Source of the DNA: Chara braunii | Taxonomy: Eukaryota > Streptophyta > Charophyceae > Charales > Characeae | NCBI GenBank assembly: GCA_003427395.1 | Contig: BFEA01000637.1 | Location: forward strand, 780,589-803,306 | DNA: 22,718 bases | Reading direction: 5' to 3' | In this document: positions 1 through 10,418 of the stretch, one piece after another | How the letters are laid out: the number at the start of each line of letters is the position of its first letter | Numbering within the stretch: the stretch's first letter is position 1 | The notes under the pieces: generated by a model | What the model was told of the DNA's origin: nothing | Database searches by the model: none | What the model saw: only the letters and a program-made list of their open reading frames with translations | Program-made: the position numbers and the translations under genes

Positions 1-87
<87 letters not shown>
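1..87. repeat. (GT)n microsatellite
   Basis: A GT dinucleotide run fills bases 1-44 and 51-87, interrupted once by ATGTTT at 45-50. Open frames through it read only Cys-Val and are not genes. It touches the window edge, so its full length is unknown. Confidence 0.98.
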
Positions 88-89
<2 letters not shown>

Positions 90-955
90 GTGCCCATTAC
101 AGTTGATGGACTCCGCACACAGGTAGACACACACGTCTCCGAAACAACCCGGACACAAATAGCCGCAAAGTCGAGAGAATGGGCCCCACCAACTGTCCCC
201 AAAAACACTTCTTATCTTTATCTCAGACTTCGCATTTCCTTAGCCTATTTATTGTCAACAATTTGCACAGCCATTCTGTCACCATTGTTCAGACGACCTC
301 GGCGTACCCCATAGCCACCATCATCACCTCATTTCGACACGGGGGCGTATTAGGAATGCCAAATAGACGCTTCACAGTGTGGTCGGGAGGGGCACCCCCC
401 GACAGCGATCGAGGAAACACGTCCTCTTGAGTGTGTAGGATATATGTATCACATGAGTTTCGCACGAGCACGACACGTCATGCTCGTGCTACTCCAACCA
501 AAAGCGTCAGTACACTGTGAGCAAAACAGCAAGACTCGGGAGACGATCTTTCAACGCGGCGGGGTAAAACCACTCGTGTGTGCATTTGTGGGAAGGGTAC
601 TTGGTTAAAAGGCAGACAAGTCGAAAGCAACCAAATATGCGAAGGCAGTAAGACGAAATGAGGGGGGTGGGTGGCGCCTCCTCTTTTTCAGACAGACCAG
701 AACACAAGCAATAACACCCCACAAACAAACGGAGGGAAGGGGGGAAGGCAAAGGACAGCAAGACAAAGGGCACGGAACCAACACCATAGCATGACAAACC
801 ACAACACAACAGATGAACTTAACTTACTTAAGAGGCACGGGAGGAGGAACAAACAACGAGGCAACACATAGGGTGAAACGCATGAGGGAGGCACATGAAC
901 TTAGAGGCATGAGAGGAGGAACAAGAAGTGAGGCAGCACTTAGGCTGAAAGATAT
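88..955. other. non-coding stretch upstream of Ty3 copy 1
   Basis: I see no credible gene here; the short open frames lie on both strands and show no recognisable motif. Two hairpins stand out: a perfect 9-bp stem at 462-470 / 481-489 (GCACGAGCA with TGCTCGTGC) and a G/C-rich one near 381-392. From about 690 to 950 the + strand is very poor in T. A 5' LTR for the downstream retroelement would be expected here, but no matching second LTR is present to define it. The only primer-site hint is TGGCGCC at 671-677, too short to call. Confidence 0.6.
831..953 (+). repeat. degenerate direct duplication, about 72 bp
   Basis: The segment starting at 831 (agaggcacgggaggaggaac) recurs at 903 (agaggcatgagaggaggaac). 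The similarity runs for about 50 bases in each copy, through 'gaggca-cac-tagg-tgaaa'. It is a two-copy tandem duplication just before the 26-bp array. Confidence 0.7.
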
Positions 956-969
956 GGGGGGGCTGCCTG

Positions 970-1099
970 TTCTGACATTAGGTCCGGGCTGCCGGTTCTT
1001 TCGTTAGGTCTGGGCTACGGGTTCTGACATTAGGTCCGGGCTGCCAGTTCTGACATTAGGTCCGGGCTGCCAGTTCTGACATCAGGTCCGGGCTGCGTA
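970..1099 (+). repeat. 26-bp tandem array, leader of Ty3 copy 1
   Basis: Five units of 26 bp start at 970, 996, 1022, 1048 and 1074, each beginning ttctgacattaggtccgggc or a close variant. A partial unit precedes them at about 956-969. The array ends 30 bases before the gag ATG. The same array, with four less regular units, precedes gag in the second copy at 21394, so it belongs to the element. Because 26 is not a multiple of three, it is more likely untranslated leader than coding sequence. Confidence 0.93.
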
Positions 1100-1129
1100 C
1101 AAATCCTAGTTGAACGTGAAGCTAGGTAT

Positions 1130-3163
1130 ATGGAATCTGACACGATGGGACCGCTTCCGGAGGAGGCACAATAGACCGTTGTATACCGGGCATCACCGGA
1201 CTGCGCTCTGCGGGACCTCAAGGAACGCATCCGACAGAACGCCCCTTTGAGGTGCGTGGAGCAGTCGGACGACGGAGAGCCTGAGGTGATGGCGTATCCA
1301 GACGCCACAGAGCCAAACAGGGTCGCTACAGTAGGACGGATGAAGAGTCGAACCGAACCGCCGAGTTTTCGGCAAGAGTCGATTACTCGACACTCACCTA
1401 CGTATGAGCAAAGAGGCGATAGAGGAGATCGAGGAAGAAAAAACTCGAGGGACCAGTACATTAGGGAACGACTTTGGAGAGATAGGGAGAGAGTTGCACC
1501 GCCCACGGATTTACGACCCTCAAACGGGGGAGTCGCATTCCCTACCATATGAGACGAGAGACAGGTTTATTATCTCACACCAGTCTTCGGAGTTGGACAC
1601 CAGACCCCCCATTTTCAAGGGGTACGGTATTACTAAATACCTCGGGAAGTAGGAGCTGCATGCCTACCGAAGTCAGTGGTTAGAGGATGAGATCATTGAT
1701 AACTTACTATTCAACACGGACCCGAGCTTGAGTCAAGTGATAAAGGAAGCTCGACCGAAGGATAGGAGGTGGACTACCAACTGGAAGACGTCAAGTATTC
1801 GATCCGAGATTTGGAAGTGATGACTCAGGGGGAGGACGAGAGTGTCCAAGCATTTGGGAAGCGATTCTAGAAGGTATCTGATGCTCTTATGGCGAGAGGG
1901 AGGTTGTCAGAGGTCGACAGATGCACGATCTTCCTCGACCAACTACCCAGAGGGAAACAGAAGGGGATACTAAGTGAAATGCCTCACGATAAGCTAGAGT
2001 TTTCAGCGTTGCTCAAGTTGGCAATGAAGGTTGAGGCTGATGATTACAAGGATTTACTCTTGAGGGGAATGCAGCGTCGGGACTTTTCTCTCTATCGGGA
2101 GTACGGGACCGATAGGAGTCCATACTTTAATGATCAACCGTGGGCAGAGCGACGATATTTGATGGACAGAGACATACCACAACGATTGAGGGACAGCGAG
2201 ACAGTGATAGACGAGGTGAGAGAGATGAGAGAGATGATGAAGGGGATGGTCAGGCAAATGGCTAATTTCGAGACGAAGGTTGGGGCGACTACATACCGGG
2301 ACAAGCTCGGGTCTCCCTATTCGTTGCGATGGGACCGCCGGAACACCGACCCGGGAGGAGCATAGAAGATAGGAACCCTCGCACGCTGGCGGACTATCGT
2401 GTCAGGGAGAGGGATGACGATGCCTGGCGACGAAGAGATGATGACACAGACAGAGATCAGACGTGACGAGTATTGGGGAGTAGACTCCTTTAGTCGGGGA
2501 GGCAGATTTGAGCAATATCCGCGCAGTCCCAGATACGGAGGGAACACAGACGGATACCGGTGCCCAGACACTTTCACTTCGAGGGACAGAGAGGATTCCT
2601 GTGGCCGACGGGAATCAGATAGGGATCGACATGAGGGATATCGTGGCGGTTACGTGCGGACAGAGAGAGGTGGAAGTCGCAGGGAAGAACCGCGTGGATA
2701 ATACGATCGAAGGGGGTACTCTGCGTCACCTGGGTATCCCAAGTCTCCAAACTATCCTAAATCCCCGGGACTGTCTAACCAAGACGCTAGACGACCAGCT
2801 ATTAGGAATACGGAGGAGCGACCCCCTACTCCCAGGAACTCTTGTATCGATTGCAGGGCTGATGATCACGTGAAGAGGGATTACCCTGACCTCAGGCAGG
2901 CAATAAATGAAGGGTTTGTCGTGCTTGACAACCGCAAGTACGCCAAGTGGGCGGACAACCTCGGCGACGTATCAATGTTCCCTTCGATGAAGGAGAACGT
3001 TGAAGCCAGGCGAGTACGACCAAGTAAAGGAAAGGAGGTCGCAAGGAGCCAGAGTATAAGATTGAGTTTGCCTTCTGACGACGAGGCGCCCGTGACACCC
3101 ATACGGGTAGCGGCGACAAAATCCGCAAGGGCCTNCTCGTCCAAGAAGACTGACACTGACTAG
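1130..3163 (+). pseudogene. gag: gag polyprotein of Ty3/gypsy, broken
   Basis: This gene would encode the structural Gag protein that forms the virus-like particle. ATG 1130 matches the in-frame ATG of the second copy at 21527. Compared with that copy I see these breaks: TAG at 1172 (CAG there), a 2-base deletion near 1504, TAG at 1650 (CGG there), a 28-base net deletion near 1777 that restores the frame, TAG at 1868 (CAG there), and a 1-base deletion near 2352. A further shift near 2460 and TAA at 2699 follow. An in-frame 75-nt segment (1339-1416) is absent from copy 2. The longest open piece is 1889-2365. Near 2851-2890 lies a CCHC-like knuckle (CIDCRADDHVKRDY) whose last Cys is Tyr and whose usual Gly is Asp. 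A single N sits at 3135. The tail before 3163 is basic and Ser-rich. Confidence 0.9.
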
Positions 3164-3871
3164 GTGATGGGAGAAAAGGATGGGCAAAGGACTGAAGGAG
3201 AGGAAGTCATACTTTCGCCTCGCAAGCGTGGAGCCCGAAAGTTCACAATGAAGAGTACCTTGGACGATATCGAGGCAGTGGAACCGCTAAGGCGGGCGCT
3301 TAGGCAACCAATGCAGTGCACGATACTTGAGTATTTGGCAGCCTCGAGACCCACGCGCGATGAGTTGCAGATGATCACGCGCAAGACGCACATTCCTCTG
3401 GGCGATGAAATCCAGGTGGCTTCGAAACTCGAGGTACTACCCTCCGTAGCGGTATCGAGTATGAGCGCTAAAGTGGAACGGGCAGCGACAGTGTATTTAG
3501 ATGGAATGGAAGGCGTGCCTCCTGACAAGTTTTATATTCTAGGGAGTGAGACAATACAGACTACTCTCAATGAGGAGGTAGTCCTCCATGCCGTAATAGA
3601 TAATGGCAGCGAGGCTGTCATCATAGATGAGGAGCTCGCTGTGCGATTGGGACTGGACCTCGATAGGTCATACAAATTCGAGATAGAGACAGCTGATGGG
3701 AGAAAGCAGAAAGTCTCCGGGGTCTGTCACAAGGCGGCGATCGAGGACGAAGGATTGCGAATATTGATGCCTGTTTTCGCAGTCCGGGACTGCAGCTGGG
3801 AGTTACTATTGGGGCGGACTTGGCTAAGCCACGTTCGTGCAGTGACTATAGAGCGACCTTACGAAAGTTAG
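3164..3871 (+). pseudogene. Ty3/gypsy protease (retropepsin) domain
   Basis: An open frame of 235 codons lies in the same frame as gag, separated only by TAG 3161-3163. Residues 138-225 are a retropepsin-like aspartic protease: the active-site strand reads VIDNGSEAVII (146-148 is DNG instead of the usual DSG or DTG), and the C-terminal box is LLGRTWL (215-221; family form LLGRPWL). The first 130 residues are an acidic/basic linker of the kind seen between Gag and protease. The GTG at 3164 is only where the frame opens, since this is a polyprotein segment. The frame closes with TAG 3869-3871, and the same frame continues open to TAA 4043, so 3871 is probably a lesion and not the natural end. 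The catalytic Asp is kept; the Asn beside it makes activity doubtful. Confidence 0.88.
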
Positions 3872-5266
3872 ATGCTTTCTATCAAACGTCTCGATGGTGG
3901 GCGAATTATGATGGAGACAGTTGAGCCTCGTGATCCGAGGAACAGAGCGGTTCTCACAGAAGGGGGCCGCAATCCGGTCACCCTCGCAAGTCGCTCCTTG
4001 CATTTTCGCGAAAAGAAGTATGGACCATTACTTACAGAAGAATAAGGGCGCATAGTAGAGGTTGAGGACTTAGGTAATCGAGTCCGTGTGGGAGAAAACT
4101 TTTATCCTAAGGCAGAAGATGAGGAATTCGGAGGAATGATCTCTGTGCCTTTTTTAAGGGCACAGCACCCTACGGAGGGCGACCAAAAAGACACAAGACA
4201 GTAGCTCAGAAAGTTAAGCTGGCGGCAGTAGCTCGGGAGTGATCCGTACTAGATGGTGTATCTGAGGAAGAGATCGCTAGGGAGATTAAAGAGAAGAAGA
4301 AGAAGGAGCCGCAACGGCTAACTGAAGAGAGGATTTCAGAGATGGATATAGGGGATGGAAATTTGACTGAACAAGAAAGGGGGCGTGTGCTAGAAGTTTT
4401 TAAGACCTGCGACAATGCTATAGCCTTCAGTGACGCAGAAAGAGGGAGAATTGATCCTAGGTATGCTAAACCTGCTAGGATCGACACGATTCCGCGTACT
4501 CCATGGAACGACGCAGGGTGGAAGTTTGCCTGAAAGAGAAGGAGGAAGTAATTGTCTTTCTCAAGGAGAAGATGGCGTCACATGTGGCGGAGCCATCCGA
4601 TAGCGCATACGCGAACAAGTGGTTCTTCTTGCGGAAACCTAATGGAACGATTCGTTGGATTCAGGATCTTCAGAAGGTTAATGCCGTAACGATTTGGGAT
4701 GTGGGTTCCATACCGCACGCCGATCTATTAGTGGAAGGAGAGGCAGGCAGATCTATTTATTATGTCTACGATTTATTTTTAGGATACGATGAGATACCAT
4801 TAGATACCAGAGATAGGCATCTCACAGACATGCACACGCCACTCGGATAGTGCAGATGATGGTCGTACCTATGGGATTGACTAATGGGGTAGCAGTCTTT
4901 CAGAGAGCCATGGTAACTGTTTTGAAAGATTTTATCCCTGATAAAGTCGAGGTTTTTCTGGACGACTTCCCGATAAAAGGGCCTCTGCTAAAAGACGAGA
5001 CGAAAGTCGCTACTGGCGTCAGGAGATTCGTAGAGCAACACCTGACATATATTTACGTTATCCTGGAACAGCTAGATGAAGCTTACCTGACGGTTAGTGG
5101 GACAAAGAGCCGGTGGGCTATGTCGACAATTAAGATTCTGGGGTTAAGATGCGATTCGAGAGGCCGCCGAGCGGATCCTGGAAAGTTAGAGAAACTCTTG
5201 AACGGGCCGACTCCATTGCACAGTGCTATCGACGTTCACCAATTCTTACGAGTTGTAGGTTACTGA
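3872..5266 (+). pseudogene. Ty3/gypsy reverse transcriptase domain, frameshifted
   Basis: The RT copies the element RNA into DNA. The linker reads in frame with the protease to TAA 4043, then the frame changes between about 4060 and 4200. TGA 4240, a shift near 4525 and a TAG/shift at 4848-4850 follow. In 4503-4850 the fingers/palm motifs are visible: FFLRKPNGTIRW, LQKVNAVTIWD, and YVYDLFLGYDEIPL with the first catalytic Asp. In 4850-5266 come VPMGLTNGVAVFQRAM and VFLDDF (residues 35-40), the YxDD-type box with both Asp. Then a thumb segment ends in FLRVVGY before TGA 5264. All RT blocks are present in order, so the loss of function comes from indels and stops, not from deletion of domains. 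Confidence 0.92.
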
Positions 5267-5913
5267 CAAATCTTCATACGCGGATATGCTGAGAAGGCAG
5301 AACCTCTGCGGACTCTTGTTAGGAAAAGGAAGCGGTTTTACCGAGACTCTCCTCAAGAGCTTGCTGTATAAACCCTCAAGGAGGAGTTTAAAGAGAGCGG
5401 ATGCATCTTAGGCGTGTCTTTCTTCGAGGACGAGACCAATAAGCCGTTCATAGTATCTACGAATGCTGGCCTATGTTCAGTAGGAGGATTACTTTCTCAA
5501 AAGGACGCCAACGGTAAGGAGAGGCCGTTGAGATTTGAGAGTCGCACACTCAACGTCGCTGAATGGAACTACAATCAATTTAAGAAGGAGGTTTTAGCTG
5601 TCCTACGCTGGACGCCTTTAGGCATTACATATACGGGGGACGATTCGTTCTTCGCGTAGACCCTACTGCTGTAGCGTCAGTTTTACAGAAGGACTTTAGT
5701 CTGACAGATCCTACGACTGCGCGATGGCTGATCAGGATTAGTCTCTACGACTATATTGTAGAAAGGATCTCAGGAACGAAGAATGTGGTAACCGATGGAC
5801 TTTCACGGATTCCGATTGAGGCTGAGCGGCCTATAACGACGACAACCCTGACTATGATTGAGCCTAGACGGACAAAACGATTCTTAGTTAACCTCTATGA
5901 AGGTAAGTACTGA
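5267..5913 (+). pseudogene. Ty3/gypsy RNase H domain, broken
   Basis: This domain degrades RNA in the RNA-DNA hybrid. It continues in the RT frame, interrupted by TAA 5369. Visible motifs are FIVSTNAGLCSVGGLLSQ (family form has TDAS at the catalytic position; here Asp is Asn), RPLRFESRTLNVAEWNY and KKEVLAVL with the second acidic residue. After about 5610 the frame shifts. The rest is readable in another frame from 5641: RVDPTAVASVLQKDFSLTDP, ARWLIRISLYDYIVERISG and VVTDGLSRIP, the typical C-terminal end of gypsy RNase H. TGA 5911 closes that frame. Confidence 0.9.
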
Positions 5914-5936
5914 ACGATCGGGTTGCATCTATCTAG

Positions 5937-6989
5937 AGAGGAGAGTACCGATTCGGAGACAGGCGGCGCAATATTGCCTTAGAGCTGCGCATTTGTTCCG
6001 CTGACCTGCGGAAGCAGGGAGCAGGGACGCCTCTTCGAGTGATTTGTGACCCGGAGGAGAAGCAGTCCATATTAGCAGAGCTACATGACGGTGTAGTTGG
6101 AGGACATAGAGGAGTAAAAGAGACATATGAGAAGGTCCGCAAACTATATTGGTGGGAAGGACAGTACAGGGATGTTGAGAAGTACTGCGTGACCTGTGAG
6201 GAGTATCAAAAGAGATCCCTTATCAGATATAAGGAACCGCTTCATCCTTCTTATCCCACCAGACCTGGAGAGAAAGTACATATTGATCTGGTGAAAATGC
6301 CAAAGGGTGTGGGGAACGTGAATTATGTAGTGAACATCAGAGACGATTTCACTGGGTTTGTCGACGGCAAGCCCATCAGAACAAAGGCCGCGAGAGAAGT
6401 CAATAACTTTGTTCTGGAATATCTGTCTAGATACGGGTGTGTCGGTAAGATCGTGATGGATAGAGGGACAGAGTTCCTAGCGGATGAGGTCCAGAGCGTA
6501 TTCAAGAAAGCAGGAGCTAGAGTATCAATAGCTACTGCCTCTCACCCGCAGTCCAATGCGCCTGTAGAGAGAGGCCACCAGTCATTGATAGCATCACTGT
6601 CCAAATGGTGTAAACGAAAAAATAGCGATTGGCCTAAGTATTTTCCGTCTGCAATATGGGCAGACAATGTCACTGCCCGGGCTACCACGGGCTACCCTCC
6701 TTACACTCTATGGTTTGGGAGACACTGCCCTCTGCCTATAGAGTTCCATGTCGATAGTTGGACTACGGTTAACTGGGCGGATAGCATGACACGGGAGAAT
6801 CTACTGACAGCTAGGACTAGACAGATAACTTACGGACTAGAGGATAATCTCATTGCCACATTCAATCGACTGGCGGTGGAAAGAGAGAAAGGCAAGGTGA
6901 GATGGGACAAAGATGTCAGAATTAGAAAGAAGACGATTAAAGTCGGTGATATGGTACTGCTCTACGACGCTGCATTAGAGAGAACATGA
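5937..6989 (+). pseudogene. Ty3/gypsy integrase: zinc finger and catalytic core
   Basis: The integrase inserts the DNA copy into the host genome. The frame is open from 5937 (after TAG 5934) to TGA 6987. Numbering from 6039, the N-terminal zinc finger has H16, H23, C50 and C53. The catalytic core has D83 (VHIDLVK), D141 (VMDRGTEF) and E177 (NAPVERGHQSL), with 35 residues between the last two, which is the DD35E signature. All three acids and all four zinc ligands are present, so this is the best preserved part of copy 1. A frameshift between 5913 and 5937 cuts it from RNase H, and it has no start codon of its own, as expected for a polyprotein domain. A single TGA separates it from its own C-terminal module. 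Confidence 0.95.
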
Positions 6990-7556
6990 ACAGGAAAGTT
7001 GGCGAACAGATGGATGGGGCCCTACCGTGTGGTCGGTGCGTTAACCTGGGGAGCCTATATGATTGCGGAGTTAGATGGGTCCAATTGGAAGGATCATGAG
7101 GTAGGAGCTAGATTGAAGCTGTTTAGACCAAGGGAGGCTCCTACTCTTGCACTGAGACTATCAGATCCTAGAGGAAAAGGGAAAGCCAAGGTGTCAGATG
7201 AGGAGTCGTCGAGACGATTCGAGATAGGTGAGATTTCGAAAAAGAGAAAGAGAGTAGAGACCAGGAAAGTGAAGGGCTTAGCGTTAGGTAAAAAAAAGAG
7301 GTGGCTCTTTGTGCTACGGAAACCTAAGCACAGAGTCCGCATTAGACGGGGTGGAAGAACTGCTGCGTGGCCACTCCAACGGAGGAAGAAGCAAAGGAAT
7401 ATCTCTGTATCGGAGCCCAAGCGACCAGGACATAAGAAAGGGAAGAGACACCCTCTCAGTCCTAGAGTGCCAGAAAAACTCAAGCGCAAAGCAGATAGGC
7501 GCAAGCATAAGAACCGTGCTCGAGTGGTCAGTCTGAGTCTCATACGATTCGTTTGA
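6990..7556 (+). pseudogene. Ty3/gypsy integrase C-terminal GPY/F module and basic tail
   Basis: It continues in the integrase frame after TGA 6987-6989. The first about 50 residues after 6999 are the GPY/F module: NRWMGPYRVV, then GAYMIAELDG and RLKLFRPRE. This module helps the integrase bind DNA and multimerise. About 115 residues follow that are very rich in Lys and Arg, with runs such as KKRKRVETRKVKG and HKKGKRHPLS that resemble nuclear-localisation signals. I see no chromodomain. The natural end is probably TGA 7554-7556. Confidence 0.88.
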
Positions 7557-7571
7557 TTATGGAGATGCGGG

Positions 7572-7589
7572 CTCGACGGGGGCGTCGAG
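7572..7589. other. 7-bp perfect hairpin after pol
   Basis: CTCGACG (7572-7578) pairs with CGTCGAG (7583-7589) around a GGGG loop, 15 bases past the end of pol. A short purine run (gagaggaag) overlaps it and could be the remnant of a polypurine tract, but I cannot define a 3' LTR after it. Confidence 0.6.
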
Positions 7590-8440
7590 AGGAAGTCCGG
7601 GTTTGTTTGTCGGGCGGCCGAAGGGCAGTCGGCCACCCTAATTTCAACAGATTAACCCTTGGATAAATTGTCTAAGAAAGAATTAAGCGGGACTTTTGTC
7701 TTAATTATTGGGGAAAATTAGGGTTACCCTGGCCACCCCAAAAATTGGATGTGTCGACCGCTGGAACTAACCCTCCAAATTGACGAGAGAGACTACCTCT
7801 TCTACCGCACTGACGTCTACCCTATTTCCACCCGCCCCAAGCCTATCTTCGGAATGGCTGACCGGGAGACGACAATGTGAGAGTAGGCCTTGGGATGTTT
7901 TTTTTACGCCCCACAACTGACATAGAAATGGGGCCTCAGATATCATTAATTTTAATATCAAAATTGAAAATGGAAAAATAAATTAAAAACAAAGAAAAGA
8001 AGAGAAAAACGGGATATATCTTATTTTATTAAATTTCCTTGGTATTTAATTTTAATGTGAACGCCCTTATTATTTGTTGTTTCTAGCAATAGAATTGAAA
8101 ATAAGGAAAAAAGTCAAAACAGTAAAAGAGAAAGAAAACAACGAAATTTTGGTCAATTAATTAAAACTTTATCATAATTTATTTTTGATGAAATTAGTTG
8201 TGTTTTCATTATTTTCGATAATGGAATTAAGAATGAGAAAAGGGATTAAAAATGATAGAAGAAGAGAAAATCGATGGTTTCTTATTACATGATCATATTT
8301 TATTAAAATTATTCGCGATGAAGTTTTGCCTAGGATTACTTACTTGACCTGGATACGACGATTCTTTCAAGCCTCGATAGCTGTGAGCCTCTGCTTGATT
8401 TTCCTGACCTATTTGATTACTGCTCTTGCTGTGATCTGGG
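7590..8440. other. AT-rich non-coding DNA
   Basis: No gene is visible. From about 7930 to 8330 the sequence is strongly A/T-rich with many short A and T runs. Two partly inverted segments, ccaccctaatttc near 7632 and gaaaattagggt near 7715, flank about 75 bases. A decayed 3' LTR of copy 1 could lie here, but no partner repeat exists in the window to prove it. Confidence 0.5.
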
Positions 8441-9957
8441 TATATTGAGTGAGTGAACCCAAAAGGTCGGACTGGTTACCGCTGTTGCTACTTTGGTGTG
8501 AGCTTCATAATTTGGTGGGGTTATTGGGTCGATTCAGGCACGTTACTCAGGTTCGATACAGGTTTGGGACTATCATGACATTGCTTCACGGGGCCGACAT
8601 CGAGATGGTACGACGACTGGTACTAGTTACTCAGGTTCGGGCAGGATTCGGTACCATCACAGGGATGTGGCATTGTACGATATTCTTCATATCTTAGGGT
8701 CAGTATTGGATCGACATCGGTGCGCCATCGGTGTGGAGCGCGCTACTACATCAATTTCGGGTTCGGTATTATTACAACATTGCAGCGTTCTGCCGTATTC
8801 GAGATACTTCAGGCGGGTGTTGGCTAGACATCGACATGTTTCAGGTTTGGTATGAGCACGGCATCAGCATGGTACGATTGTGTCATGTTTGGGTTTGGTC
8901 TGGCATCAGGTACGGTTTGATATCGGTGTAAATTGCGACTCCAAATGATTGGTACGGTATGGTTCGGGCTACTGCAGTTCGGAACAAGCGCTTCGATTTC
9001 GGTGTTTGTTCCGTATGGGTGCGATACGGGTGCTGCAGATCATGATAATTATTACTGGTTCGATGGTGATAATTCTGGCTACGATGTTTGTTCTTCATGA
9101 CACCGCCCTGTATGGGTAGTGCCCTCCTGGAGCCCTACTCACTGACCTGAGTAACGGGGCCAGTGCATTTGTGCAGGCCTTACGGGCTAGGTCCTATGGG
9201 TTCCTCGGACCGAGCTCGGTGCTGCGAAGGGCTGCTGCGAGGCCCTGGATGAATATAGTCTGGGCCAACGGACCAAGTAGGGGGGGTAACTTTCGGACTG
9301 GCGCGCCAGGCGTACCCGGTCCACGCTAAAGGCTGTCTGAAACGTGCCCGTTCGAGGACCAGTCAAGAAGGAAGGACTTCAGGATGCAGGAATGGGAAGG
9401 CGTGCGTGGTGTCTGCAACCCGCAGGCATAAGACTGAGGACTGGGCAAAGGACATTCGGACTGGGGAGAACACTAGGAGCGAGTCTAGTATCCGCAGTCC
9501 ACAGCCCAACTCCGTCAAGGGGGGGAATTCGGCAGTGCGACTGCTAGTGAGCTTGCTCAAAGCTCGGTTGGCGACGAACCGACTGGGGAGAAAGGGGGAA
9601 GTTCGGACTGAGCAAGCGAGGCACGCATGCAAGGAGTACCCAGCTCGAGCATGCACCACGAAAGGAATGGAGTTTGGACCCCGAGAGAATGGAGGCAGGC
9701 AGCGTACACGGCGTTCGCCTCGAAAGTCGAGTGAGAGTTGATCTGTGAAAGAGGGCATTCACGGCGTACTCAGCGTTTCTCTGTTTAGCTTGTGTAGGTG
9801 GTGTGATGTCGTGGCTGGAATTCGAAGGCTGAGTGAAGAGAAAGGGGGGTCGTGATGAGAGCGTGGTGTAAAGGCGTCGAGGTCGTGCGGCAAGTGTTCA
9901 CCTTGGATCAGCCTGAGCAAGAGTGCCCCTGCTCACGCAGTGATAATCTCCCACTCG
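8441..9957. repeat. degenerate repetitive DNA
   Basis: No supported gene. In 8530-8930 short phrases recur irregularly, for example gttactcaggttcg near 8539 and near 8627, and many variants of 'ggttcgg' and 'gacatcg'. In 9280-9620 a phrase of a G run followed by a few bases and ttcgg recurs (near 9280, 9517 and 9590), twice with actg after it. This suggests old, diverged satellite-like DNA. Open frames here are short and mutually overlapping on both strands. Confidence 0.4.
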
Positions 9958-10418
9958 CTGCTTGATTGGTACTCTTCAGACGGGTATCGCTGCTCTGCCA
10001 GTGAGAACTGCAGTCCCACCCGCTGCTTGATTGGTACTTTGCAGACGCGTATCGCTGCTCTGCCAGTGAAAACTGCAGTCCCACCCGTTGCTTNNNNNNN
10101 NNNNNNNNNNNNNNNNNNNNNNNNNNNNNNNNNNNNNNNNNNNNNNNNNNNNNNNNNNNNNNNNNNNNNNNNNNNNNNNNNNNNNNNNNNNNNNNNNNNN
10201 NNNNNNNNNNNNNNNNNNACCCGTTGCTTGATTGATATTTTGCAGACGGGTATCGTTGCTCTATCAGTGAGAACTGCAGTCCCACCCGCTGCTTGATTGG
10301 TACTTTGCAGACGGGTATTGCTGCTCTGCCAGTGAGAACTGCAGTCCCACCCGCTGCTTGATTGGTACTCTGTAGGCAGGTATTGCTGCTCCGCTACTGA
10401 GAACTGGCGTCTCTCTTG
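9958..10418. repeat. 65-bp minisatellite array, interrupted by an assembly gap
   Basis: Units start at 9958, 10023, 10088, 10224, 10289 and 10354, exactly 65 bp apart on each side of the gap. The unit begins ctgcttgattggtac and ends agtcccacccg, with agaactgcag inside. Degenerate partial units extend before 9958 (from about 9893) and after 10418 (to about 10483). Unit-to-unit identity is high, so the array is fairly young. Confidence 0.95.
10094..10218. other. assembly gap (125 N)
   Basis: A run of 125 N lies inside the 65-bp array. The units on each side are 136 bases apart (10088 to 10224), which is not a multiple of 65, so the gap length is an estimate and the true number of units is unknown. 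Confidence 0.98.

Larger units (their letters stand above)
970..7556 (+). mobile_element. Ty3/gypsy LTR retrotransposon internal region, decayed (copy 1)
   Basis: The order gag, protease, reverse transcriptase, RNase H, integrase is that of Ty3/gypsy (Metaviridae), all on the + strand. Recognisable landmarks are a degenerate zinc knuckle, a retropepsin core, the RT box FLDD, an HHCC zinc finger, a DD35E integrase core and a GPY/F module. Many stops and several frameshifts show the copy is dead. No pair of long direct repeats flanks it within the window, so the LTRs are lost, diverged or outside my detection. Confidence 0.95.

Noticed and set aside
3-314. Open frame starting in the GT repeat
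   Set aside because: The first third is Cys-Val from the microsatellite and the rest has no motif or coding character.
7094-7636. Minus-strand frame of 180 codons opposite the integrase tail
   Set aside because: It is the complement of a Lys/Arg-rich coding region, which naturally gives Phe/Leu/Ser frames; the + strand has the recognisable GPY/F module.
88-9957. Direct LTR pair flanking Ty3 copy 1
   Set aside because: I compared 88-955 with 7557-9957 by eye and found no shared long direct repeat; the LTRs cannot be drawn from this window.
9958-10418. CRISPR-like array
   Set aside because: There are no unique spacers; the whole 65-bp unit repeats, and the setting is eukaryotic.
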